From: Chloroflexota bacterium
Lineage (GTDB): Bacteria > Chloroflexota > Dehalococcoidia > Lucifugimonadales > UBA826
NCBI GenBank assembly: GCA_002718095.1
Contig: PBDP01000005.1
Location: 33,828 to 50,392, forward strand
Length of the DNA: 16,565 bases
Direction: 5' to 3'
In this document: piece by piece, positions 6,370 to 13,208 of the stretch
Numbering within the stretch: the stretch's first letter is position 1
Layout: each line of letters opens with the position of its first letter
Notes under the pieces: generated by a model
Database searches by the model: none
Told to the model about the DNA's origin: nothing
The model's input: only the letters and a program-made list of their open reading frames with translations
Program-made: the position numbers and the translations under genes

Positions 6370-7140
6370 ATGTTGAAATTAACGTTATTGCGAAAACGAC
6401 TTATTCTAACCTTTATAGTGTATTCGTTTAGTTTATTTTTAATATTTTGCAATGAACCTAAAATTAATTTGCCTGTTGCTGAATCAGATATTGATCTGGT
6501 AAATGTTTCTGAAATGGAAACCAATTTGCCTGTTACTGAACCAGATATTGATCTGGTAAATGTTTCCAAAATAGATGTTAGTGATACAGATAAATCCAAT
6601 ACGGCTATTCTGCCTACCTCACAAATAATCTTAGAATTACTGCCGGGTACTATTGCACGATATAAAATACGAGAAGAATTGACCAGATTTATTGATCCAA
6701 TAACAGCTATAGGAGAGACCTCTGCAATATCAGGAAATATATTATTTGATGCCGAAGGAAATGTGTTGTCTTCTTCATTAATATCTATGGATGCTAAAAC
6801 GTTAAAAAGTGATGAAAGTAAGCGTGACAATTGGATTGTTCGTCGAGGTGTTTTAGGAGATATAATAAATTTGAACATAACAGATGTAGCTTTTATTGAA
6901 TGGCCTTTGCCTAAATTAGGAGTCCATTCTTTTACTATTACAGGTGATCTTGATATTGCAGGTGTTACAAATACTACGGATTGGTCGGCAGAGGGAGAAT
7001 TCTTTGAAGATACAATTTCAGGAACAGCTAATACAGTAATTACATGGGAAGATTTTCAAATTAATAAGCCAAGATTTCCGTTTATCATTTCAGTAGATGA
7101 CGATATAGTGTTAGAAATTGATTTTAATGTCACAAGATAA
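6370..7140 (+). CDS. YceI-domain exported protein
   Basis: A 256-residue protein with AAAGG 4 nt before its ATG. A basic start and hydrophobic segment (about 11-27) direct export. FLIFC ends it like a lipobox, but Phe before Cys27 is non-standard, so it may be membrane-anchored. A spacer with a 19-residue tandem duplication (33-51 and 52-70) follows. Residues about 88-254 form a YceI-like lipocalin-type barrel: ARYKIREEL, ETSAISGNILFDAEG, the diagnostic TLKSDESKRDNW (144-155), TGDLDIAGVT and SVDDDIVLEIDF. YceI proteins bind polyisoprenoid or other long amphiphilic ligands outside the cytoplasm. It is 19 nt downstream of the glycosylase-like gene, likely on one transcript, and 59 nt before dnaN. 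Confidence 0.85.
   Translation: MLKLTLLRKRLILTFIVYSFSLFLIFCNEPKINLPVAESDIDLVNVSEMETNLPVTEPDIDLVNVSKIDVSDTDKSNTAILPTSQIILELLPGTIARYKIREELTRFIDPITAIGETSAISGNILFDAEGNVLSSSLISMDAKTLKSDESKRDNWIVRRGVLGDIINLNITDVAFIEWPLPKLGVHSFTITGDLDIAGVTNTTDWSAEGEFFEDTISGTANTVITWEDFQINKPRFPFIISVDDDIVLEIDFNVTR
6466..6579 (+). repeat. 57-bp direct tandem duplication inside the YceI-domain gene
   Basis: Two in-frame copies (6466-6522 and 6523-6579), each 57 bp (19 codons). The first 44 bp differ at only two positions; the last part has drifted. Each encodes NLPV(A/T)E(S/P)DIDLVNVS. It lengthens the spacer between membrane anchor and barrel. Confidence 0.92.
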
Positions 7141-7144
7141 AGCA

Positions 7145-7150
7145 TATAAT
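7145..7150 (+). promoter_or_regulatory. Possible -10 element for dnaN
   Basis: A perfect TATAAT lies 50 nt upstream of the dnaN start, just after the YceI gene stop. The best upstream hexamer at proper spacing (TTTAAT, 16 nt) is weak. Confidence 0.35.
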
Positions 7151-7199
7151 ATGATTAAATATCGTATATATTGTGTAAAAGGTATTAGGAGCGACTGTT

Positions 7200-8336
7200 A
7201 TGCGAGTATCATGTCTTCAACAAAATCTTAGCCGGGGATTAGCAATTGTTGGCAGGGCTGTTGCCTCCCGTAGTAATCTTCCTGTTTTGCAAAATGTGAA
7301 AATAGTAACTGATGAGGGAATGCTTGTATTAACTGCTACAAATTTAGATATTGCAATAACAACTCGAATTGGGGCGCAAGTTGAAGAAGAAGGTGAATTA
7401 ACAATTCCAGCTAGACTGTTAACCGATTTTGTTAATTCTTTGCCTGATGATCGAATAGATATAGTTACTTCAGAAGATTCGCCTGGAGTATCATTAAAAT
7501 GCCAAAAATTTGAAGCTAATATAAATGGAACGTCTGCAGAAGACTTTCCTCCAATACCTGAAGTTGATGAAGGTGCAATTATAAAAATAGCTCCACAAAT
7601 TCTTAGAGATACTATTGATCATGTCGCTTTTGCAGCAGCTACGGAAGATTCTCGTCCTGTTTTGACAGGATTGAAGATTGAAGCTAGTGAAGATAAATTT
7701 ACATTTGCAGCAGCTGACGGATTTAGACTTGCAGTTTATGAAGGTAAATTAGCAGATACAATGAAAGAGCCAATCGAATTTATTATTCCAGCAAAGTCTA
7801 TGCAGGAAGTAGGACGACTTATAGGAACGGACGACTCTCAAATAGAATTTACAGTTACCCCTACAGGGACCCATGCATTATTTAATATTGGCAACGTTGA
7901 GATTGTTTCTCAGTTAATGCCAGGTTCTTTCCCTAACTTTAGGTCGCTAATTCCTAGTGAATATAAGCATAGAATAGTATTAAAACGTACTGAATTTGTT
8001 AGAGCTGTTAAATCAGCATCGATTTTTGCTAGAGACGGTAGCGGTATTGTTAGGTTTCAGATTATTGAAGGAGAAGATGGAGGGGGAATATCTATTACGT
8101 CAAGGGCTGAAGAGTTAGGAGATCATCAAGGTGAAATTAGTGGTGACGTTGAGGGTGAGGTAGATGATGATTCTAAAATAGCTTTTAATAGTAAATATTT
8201 AGCCGAGGTATTAGATGTATTAGAGGAAGGAGAGATTTCATTTGAAATGTCTAATCCTTCTAGTCCTGGAGTTGTTAAAAGTGTTGGGAAACAAGACTAT
8301 ACTCACGTTATAATGCCTATGTTTGTCCAATGGTAG
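7200..8336 (+). CDS. dnaN: DNA polymerase III beta sliding clamp
   Basis: A 378-residue beta clamp, slightly longer than the E. coli protein (366). It forms a ring dimer around DNA and tethers the replicative polymerase and repair proteins. Seen in the sequence are SNLPVLQNV (25-33) in domain 1, IPARLLTDFVNSLPD, DSRPVLTGLKIEA and AADGFRLAVYEG in domain 2, LMPGSFPNFRSLIP in domain 3, and the C-terminal HVIMPMF. AGGAGC stands about 7 nt before the ATG. dnaN often sits beside dnaA at the replication origin. Here its neighbours are a YceI protein and an aldo/keto reductase, and no DnaA boxes are seen. The aldo/keto reductase follows 32 nt later. Confidence 0.97.
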   Translation: MRVSCLQQNLSRGLAIVGRAVASRSNLPVLQNVKIVTDEGMLVLTATNLDIAITTRIGAQVEEEGELTIPARLLTDFVNSLPDDRIDIVTSEDSPGVSLKCQKFEANINGTSAEDFPPIPEVDEGAIIKIAPQILRDTIDHVAFAAATEDSRPVLTGLKIEASEDKFTFAAADGFRLAVYEGKLADTMKEPIEFIIPAKSMQEVGRLIGTDDSQIEFTVTPTGTHALFNIGNVEIVSQLMPGSFPNFRSLIPSEYKHRIVLKRTEFVRAVKSASIFARDGSGIVRFQIIEGEDGGGISITSRAEELGDHQGEISGDVEGEVDDDSKIAFNSKYLAEVLDVLEEGEISFEMSNPSSPGVVKSVGKQDYTHVIMPMFVQW

Positions 8337-8368
8337 TAATTGATAATAATCTTTCTTAATGAGAAATT

Positions 8369-9307
8369 ATGGAAACTAAATTACCAACATCTAAAATTCC
8401 AAAAACTAATGTTCACATTACCCAAATAGGAATGGGAGGAGCTCCATTACAGGATAAATGGGGAACCACTAGGGAAGATGCACTTGGGGCCTTAAGAACA
8501 GCTTATAGAGAGGGTGTTAGATATTTTGATACAGCACCATTTTATGGTTCGGGGTCGAGTGAAATATATAATGGTGAATTTCTTTCATCAATAAATAGCA
8601 ATGATTTTGTATTATCAAGTAAAGTCGGAAGGTTGATACAGCCTGATAAAACAGCAACATTTAATTATTCAAGAGACGATGTTTTAAAGTCGATTGAGGA
8701 AAGCTTAAAGCGCCTTAATTTAGATTCAATAGATATATTATTTATACATGACCCAGATGACCATTATGAAGAAGCGCTAAATTACGCTTATCCAACTATT
8801 GCAGAACTTAAATCTCAAGGAGTTATTAAAGCAATAGGTGTTGGGATGAATCAATGGGAGATGTTAGCAAAATTTGCTAAAGAAGCAGATTTTGATTGTT
8901 TTTTACTCGCAGGCAGGTACACATTGTTAGACCATTCTGCTTTAGCCGAGTTTATGCCTTTATGTATTGAAAAAGATATTGGTGTCATCATAGGAGGACC
9001 TTATAACAGTGGTGTCTTAGCATCAGATTTAAATAGTGAAACAACATATTTTTATGAACCAGCACCTGATACTGTTGTTAGTAAAACTAGAGCTATAAAA
9101 GCAATTTGTGAAAGATACCAGGTACCATTAAAAGCCGTAGCGCTTCAGTTTGGACTTAAGCACCCTGCAGTTATATCTACTATTCCAGGCCCTAGAAATT
9201 CAGATCACATGTTAGAAAATATAAAAATGTCTCAAGTAGATATTAATCCTGATTTGTGGGAAGAGTTAAAGCATGAAAATCTTATAGATAACAATTGTCC
9301 TTTATAG
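8369..9307 (+). CDS. Aldo/keto reductase (aldose 1-dehydrogenase-like)
   Basis: A 312-residue TIM-barrel NAD(P)-dependent oxidoreductase. The catalytic tetrad is intact: Asp54 and Tyr59 in YFDTAPFYG, Lys85 in LSSKVGR, and His127 in LFIHDPD. The overall pattern (IGMGGAPL near the start, GVGMNQWE, LAGRYTLLD, GGPYNSGVLAS) resembles the D-threo-aldose/L-fucose 1-dehydrogenase and pyridoxal 4-dehydrogenase branch, which oxidises sugars or aldehydes to lactones, rather than the aldose reductases. The exact substrate is not readable. It is 32 nt downstream of dnaN with a weak ribosome site (TGAGAA). It faces the ribokinase gene, and a hairpin separates them. Confidence 0.9.
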   Translation: METKLPTSKIPKTNVHITQIGMGGAPLQDKWGTTREDALGALRTAYREGVRYFDTAPFYGSGSSEIYNGEFLSSINSNDFVLSSKVGRLIQPDKTATFNYSRDDVLKSIEESLKRLNLDSIDILFIHDPDDHYEEALNYAYPTIAELKSQGVIKAIGVGMNQWEMLAKFAKEADFDCFLLAGRYTLLDHSALAEFMPLCIEKDIGVIIGGPYNSGVLASDLNSETTYFYEPAPDTVVSKTRAIKAICERYQVPLKAVALQFGLKHPAVISTIPGPRNSDHMLENIKMSQVDINPDLWEELKHENLIDNNCPL

Positions 9308-9314
9308 TTTGACT

Positions 9315-9332
9315 GTGGTGTGGGCACACCAC
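9315..9332. terminator. Hairpin between convergent aldo/keto reductase and ribokinase genes
   Basis: GTGGTGT and ACACCAC form a 7-bp GC-rich stem with a GGGC loop, 8 nt after the aldo/keto reductase stop and 39 nt from the ribokinase stop. There is no T run on either side, so it may be a weak bidirectional terminator or a 3'-end stabilising hairpin. Confidence 0.55.
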
Positions 9333-9370
9333 TAAGTGTTGCTATTTCATGATGGTATTGATTTCTATAT

Positions 9371-10306
9371 TTAAATTTTAAGGAATTTCTCAACAGTATT
9401 TCTATTTGGCATAGATGTTTGAGCTCCCTGTTTTGTAACAGATAAGGCAGCCGTGGCATTAGCAAAATTACAAGCATCTATAAAATTATTTCCCTCCGCT
9501 ATTGATATAGCTAACCCAGCAATAAATGCATCACCTGCACCAATTGTATCTACAACATCTACTTCAAAGCTTTTTATTATTTTTGTATTGTTATCAAAAG
9601 AAACTACTACCCCTTCTTTGTCTAATGTTATTAAAGGAGTGATCTCTGGGTATGCATCTGATATCCATTCACAAGCTGTTATTGCCTGTTCAGGGGTTTT
9701 AATATTTAATCCTGTTATTTCTTCAGCTTCTATTATGTTGGGAGTTATATAGGAGCAAAATTCCATAATTCCGATATAGTCTTTATTTGCGGGAGCAGGG
9801 TCCCAAAAAACAGGAATATTTTTTGATTTAGCATATTTTGCTATAGACATATTTAATTCAACAGGGATTTCATTTTGGAGTAATAAAAAATCAGCATCAT
9901 GAATAGATTCTTTTGCTGCTATTAGTTGTTTTTCAGGTAAAGACATGTTTGCGCCATAAACTCCTGAAATAGAATTTTCTCCATGTTTATTAACAGAGAT
10001 TAAGGCAACACCTGTAGGAACATTTTCGTCAACAAGCACAAAAGAATTATCTACATTATTTGAAATTAATGAATTTTGGAGATTCTGACCAAAATAATCG
10101 TTTCCGATACGACCAACCATTTTTATATTTGCGCCTAGTTTTGCACATGCAATGGCTTGATTGGCACCCTTTCCTCCTGGAATAGTCTTAAAGCTATCAG
10201 CAGATAAGGTCTCTCCCGGTCTTGGAATATTTTCTCCGGTTACAATGAGATCCATATTCAAGCTACCAACCACTACACCTGTAACATTAGTTTTCTTTGT
10301 TGACAT
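9371..10306 (-). CDS. rbsK: Ribokinase (PfkB family)
   Basis: A 311-residue sugar kinase that phosphorylates ribose at O5 with ATP. Family marks in order: GSLNMDLIV (14-22), RPGET (29-33), the PfkB signature GGKGANQA (44-51), GRIGND (65-70), FWDPAPA for the central strand, ITPNIIEAEEITG, and the ATP/anion-hole motif DTIGAGDAF with catalytic base Asp259 (253-261). The C-terminus GAQTSMPNRNTVEKFL is typical of ribokinase rather than fructokinase. There is no ribose ABC transporter or rbsD next to it, so it is a stand-alone salvage kinase. The ATG at 10304-10306 has only a weak GGA upstream. A perfect TATAAT lies about 32 nt upstream (10338-10343). It is divergent from the TPP enzyme. Confidence 0.92.
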   Translation of the reverse strand: MSTKKTNVTGVVVGSLNMDLIVTGENIPRPGETLSADSFKTIPGGKGANQAIACAKLGANIKMVGRIGNDYFGQNLQNSLISNNVDNSFVLVDENVPTGVALISVNKHGENSISGVYGANMSLPEKQLIAAKESIHDADFLLLQNEIPVELNMSIAKYAKSKNIPVFWDPAPANKDYIGIMEFCSYITPNIIEAEEITGLNIKTPEQAITACEWISDAYPEITPLITLDKEGVVVSFDNNTKIIKSFEVDVVDTIGAGDAFIAGLAISIAEGNNFIDACNFANATAALSVTKQGAQTSMPNRNTVEKFLKI

Positions 10307-10337
10307 TATAAAATTTCCAAATTGTTGAGTTATCGAT

Positions 10338-10359
10338 ATTATATCTCTAATGATATGAT
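10338..10359. promoter_or_regulatory. Divergent promoter/operator region between ribokinase and TPP enzyme
   Basis: On the minus strand TATAAT (10338-10343) faces ribokinase. On the plus strand TATGAT (10354-10359) faces the TPP enzyme. Between and across them lies an inverted repeat ATATC-N6-GATAT (10341-10356) that could be a shared operator. No convincing -35 box accompanies either -10. Confidence 0.35.
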
Positions 10360-10392
10360 GAGGTTTGTTTAGAAATATGAAGGAGAATTAAC

Positions 10393-12042
10393 ATGATTAG
10401 TGTGTCAAAAGCAATTGCAAAAGTTTTAAAAGAAGAAGGAATAGAGTGGGTTTCCACTTTTCCTGTTTGCCGTGTTAATAATGCTTTGGGAGAAGAAAAT
10501 GTTCCCATGATTATGATGAGAGATGATAGATATGCAGTTGCTTTGGCAGATGGTTTTTCTAGAGTTACAGCTGGTAAAAAGATAGGAGTTTGTACTGTAC
10601 AAGGAGATGTTAATGCTGCAGGCATTCAAGTTGCTTATGCAGGATTAGCCCAGGCTTTTGAAGATGGCTCACCTGTTTTGTGTATTACAGATGGTATCTC
10701 CAGTGGTGATTCCGAAAATACTCAATTTGATGTAACCACTAGTTTGAAATCTGTTACCAAGTGGTATGGGTACATAGATAAACCTGAAAGAACACATGAA
10801 TTTATGCGACGAGCCTTTACTATGCTTAGAAACGGGGCTCCTGGGCCAGTAGTTATTGCTGTTCCTGACGCGGATGCTGAGTTTGATGAAACTGCAGATC
10901 CATACTTTACTTCAAAATCATATAAATATGCTCCTGATCCTGATGATGTAAAAGAAGCTATTAAACTTGTCATGGATGCTAAAAATCCTGTTATGTATAT
11001 AGGGGAAGGGGTTGTTTATGCCGATGCTGGAGACAGTTTGTTAGAATTTGCGGAACTTTCGGATATTCCAGTAATAACTACTTTGAAAGCTAAGGGGATA
11101 TTCCCGGAATCTCACTCGTTGTCTCTTGGGGTTAGAGGTTCCCAAGTTGCTAATTTCTTAAGAGATAGTGATCTGATTTTATCAATAGGATCTAGTTTAT
11201 CTCCTGGTAGATTTTCACATGGTATACCTAATCCAACGGACAAAAAGATTGTGTATTGTGGATTGAATGAATTACATATAAATAAAATGTTTCCTACTGC
11301 ACATGCCGTTTTAGGAGACTCTTTATTTACGTTAAAAGCTTTGATTCAAGCATTAAATGACAAGACATCAGGTAAAGGACGTTCAAATAAAGAAATATTT
11401 AAGACTATTGAAACTCAGCGTAATGAAGACAGTGCCATATATGAACCAGCTATGACTTCTTCTGATAAACCAATTAATCCTTACAGAGTTTATTCAGAGA
11501 TGATGAAAGTATTAGATTCTAAAAATTCATTTGTAACTCATGAATCTGGGAATACAAGAGATCAACTGAGTACTGTTTACCAGACGGAAGTTTCTAGAGG
11601 GTTCTTAGGCTGGGGAAATGTATCTACACTTGGATTTAGTTTGCCTGTAGCTATGGCTGCAAAAATTGCTTCTCCTGACAGGCCTTCAATTTTAGTAACA
11701 GGCGAAGCCGGAGTAGGTTATATGTTAGGGAACTTGGAAGTTCCTGTTAGAGAAAATATTCCTATTACCGTTATACATATTAGCAATGGAGGTTTCTCGG
11801 GCTATGGACCAGGATTCTGGGGGAAGGGGCATGATCCTTACACCCATGAAGTACTTTCGTATGAAACAGTAGATATGTCCAAAATGGTTAAAGAGCTTGG
11901 ATTTTATACAGAAAGAATAACAGAGCCAGATGAAGTTGCGTCTGCAATTCAGCGTGCTATAGATGCCAATTCAGAAGGGAAATCATCTTATATAGAGTTT
12001 ATATGTAGTCAATATCCGGTTTACGGAGGATGGGTTAAATAA
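10393..12042 (+). CDS. TPP-dependent acetolactate-synthase-like enzyme
   Basis: A 549-residue, three-domain thiamine diphosphate enzyme of the acetolactate synthase/benzoylformate decarboxylase superfamily, with AAGGAG before the ATG. The N-terminal Pyr domain (about 1-170) has LADGFSRVTAGK. The middle domain (about 180-320) has NPVMYIGEG. The C-terminal PP domain (about 365-549) holds the cofactor site. Two key sites are unusual. The Glu that activates the thiazolium in RHEQ-type motifs aligns with Asp45 (RDDRYAV). The metal-binding GDG is GEA (437-439), with Asn465 kept 27 residues on. Such changes occur in divergent decarboxylases/ligases, so the reaction is uncertain and it should not be called IlvB. 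Ribokinase is divergent; an SGNH hydrolase follows 25 nt later. Confidence 0.85.
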   Translation: MISVSKAIAKVLKEEGIEWVSTFPVCRVNNALGEENVPMIMMRDDRYAVALADGFSRVTAGKKIGVCTVQGDVNAAGIQVAYAGLAQAFEDGSPVLCITDGISSGDSENTQFDVTTSLKSVTKWYGYIDKPERTHEFMRRAFTMLRNGAPGPVVIAVPDADAEFDETADPYFTSKSYKYAPDPDDVKEAIKLVMDAKNPVMYIGEGVVYADAGDSLLEFAELSDIPVITTLKAKGIFPESHSLSLGVRGSQVANFLRDSDLILSIGSSLSPGRFSHGIPNPTDKKIVYCGLNELHINKMFPTAHAVLGDSLFTLKALIQALNDKTSGKGRSNKEIFKTIETQRNEDSAIYEPAMTSSDKPINPYRVYSEMMKVLDSKNSFVTHESGNTRDQLSTVYQTEVSRGFLGWGNVSTLGFSLPVAMAAKIASPDRPSILVTGEAGVGYMLGNLEVPVRENIPITVIHISNGGFSGYGPGFWGKGHDPYTHEVLSYETVDMSKMVKELGFYTERITEPDEVASAIQRAIDANSEGKSSYIEFICSQYPVYGGWVK

Positions 12043-12067
12043 TTTATATTAAGGTTAAAAAGTTATC

Positions 12068-13009
12068 ATGTTAAAAAAGAAAATCTCATTATTGATAGCT
12101 AGTTTTATTTTGTCGCTTTTAGTATTACTTATTATGAGTGAATGCGTGCTGCGTAATGTTGGGTTAGGCGATCCTGTTATCTATTATTCGGATTCTGCAT
12201 TTGGATATTCTTTAGAACCTAATCAGAAGTTAGAGCGTCTCAGAGATTCTACAGTAACTATTAATGAGAGTGGATTAAGATCATTACAAACATGGGAAAA
12301 TACAGATAAAAAGAAAATTTTATTTTTAGGTGATAGTGTTACATATGGGGGATCATATGTGACGGACGAAGATATTTTTTCAGAGCTAATTTGTAAAGAT
12401 ATGTTGGAATATGTTTGTGGAAATGCGGGTGTTAACGGATATGGTGTTCTTAATATGGTAATGCGTTCAAGATTTGACACTGTTATTGATGACGCAGACA
12501 TAGTTGTATTTACTGTTGTTCCAGGAGATTTTAAAAGAGGGTTAACAACAATTAAGCACCTTCCATATTTTATTGGAAAACCATCTGGAATATTAACTAA
12601 TTTATTTCCTGCTGTTGCCGAAACAATAAATTTCACATCTTATAAATTTCATGTTGGTAATTCAATTTCAAAATCTAATGATCATGGTGAATGGACTCCT
12701 CCTGATCATTCGCGTGAATCAGTAGAATTTGCTTTAGAAATGTTAAATGATGAAGTGAATAGATTGGAATCTCAAAATAAACAGGTTTTTGTTTTTTTAA
12801 GCCCTCAAAAGAATGATCCCAATTTCAGTGAAGAGATTGCCAGTATTATTGATAGTAATTTACTGTTGAATTATGAGAAATATTACATGAGAGGAGATTT
12901 CTTGAATCAGGATGAATATTTTTATGATTCTGTTCACTACGAAACGGCAGGGCATTCAGAGGTTGCCAGCAAAATAATAGAAATGTTCTCAGGGTTGAAT
13001 CTAAAATAG
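12068..13009 (+). CDS. Membrane-anchored SGNH/GDSL-type hydrolase
   Basis: A 313-residue protein with one N-terminal membrane segment (about 6-23) and an extracytoplasmic SGNH fold. Block I is ILFLGDSVTYG with the nucleophile Ser90. Block II is NAGVNGYG (Gly121). Block III is altered to VPGDF (152-155) instead of GxND. Block V is DSVHYETAGH with Asp287 and His290. These enzymes remove or transfer acyl groups on glycans and lipids. Homologues recur beside NodU-type carbamoyltransferases, SxtJ and DUF5989 proteins, exactly the genes that converge on it here. It starts 25 nt after the TPP enzyme with only a weak distant AAGG. Its stop overlaps the end of the DUF5989-like gene by 9 bp. Confidence 0.82.
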   Translation: MLKKKISLLIASFILSLLVLLIMSECVLRNVGLGDPVIYYSDSAFGYSLEPNQKLERLRDSTVTINESGLRSLQTWENTDKKKILFLGDSVTYGGSYVTDEDIFSELICKDMLEYVCGNAGVNGYGVLNMVMRSRFDTVIDDADIVVFTVVPGDFKRGLTTIKHLPYFIGKPSGILTNLFPAVAETINFTSYKFHVGNSISKSNDHGEWTPPDHSRESVEFALEMLNDEVNRLESQNKQVFVFLSPQKNDPNFSEEIASIIDSNLLLNYEKYYMRGDFLNQDEYFYDSVHYETAGHSEVASKIIEMFSGLNLK

Positions 13010-13174
13010 AGTATATATAAATGGTCCTACTCCAGTTGCACTGCCTACAACAATTAAGAGCCCAAAAAATAAAAGTATTGATACCATCGGTATCATCCAC
13101 CACATTTTAAAGTTCCATAAGAATACTAAAAGATCCCACGCAATACTAAATTTAAGTGCGATAGCTTTTAACAT
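13001..13174 (-). CDS. DUF5989-like small membrane protein
   Basis: A 57-residue protein of the minus strand (start ATG 13172-13174, stop 13001-13003) with GGAGG 6 nt upstream. The N-terminal part (about 1-22) is amphipathic and aromatic. Residues about 25-46 form a strong transmembrane segment beginning KMWWMIPM. The protein ends SATGVGPFIYTLF. A charged/aromatic start, KxWW, one membrane span and the FIYTLF end match the DUF5989 family, whose members sit beside carbamoyltransferases and SxtJ-like proteins. It lies 34 nt after the carbamoyltransferase on the same strand and is probably the last gene of that operon. The molecular role is unknown; a membrane anchor or partner for the carbamoyltransferase is a reasonable guess. 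Confidence 0.87.
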   Translation of the reverse strand: MLKAIALKFSIAWDLLVFLWNFKMWWMIPMVSILLFFGLLIVVGSATGVGPFIYTLF

Positions 13175-13208
13175 TCATATCCTCCGTATAACCATATATT
13201 TTACAATC

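Noticed and set aside
6366-6878. A long open frame on the minus strand opposite the YceI gene
   Set aside because: It is low-complexity (repeated ETFTRSISxS mirrors the duplication on the other strand), has no family resemblance, and the plus-strand YceI reading explains the sequence.
7141-7199. Replication origin next to dnaN
   Set aside because: No TTATNCACA-type DnaA boxes or 13-mer-like array are seen in the short gap.
9371-12042. Ribose utilisation operon including the TPP enzyme
   Set aside because: Ribokinase and the TPP enzyme are divergent, and no ribose transporter, rbsD or regulator is nearby.
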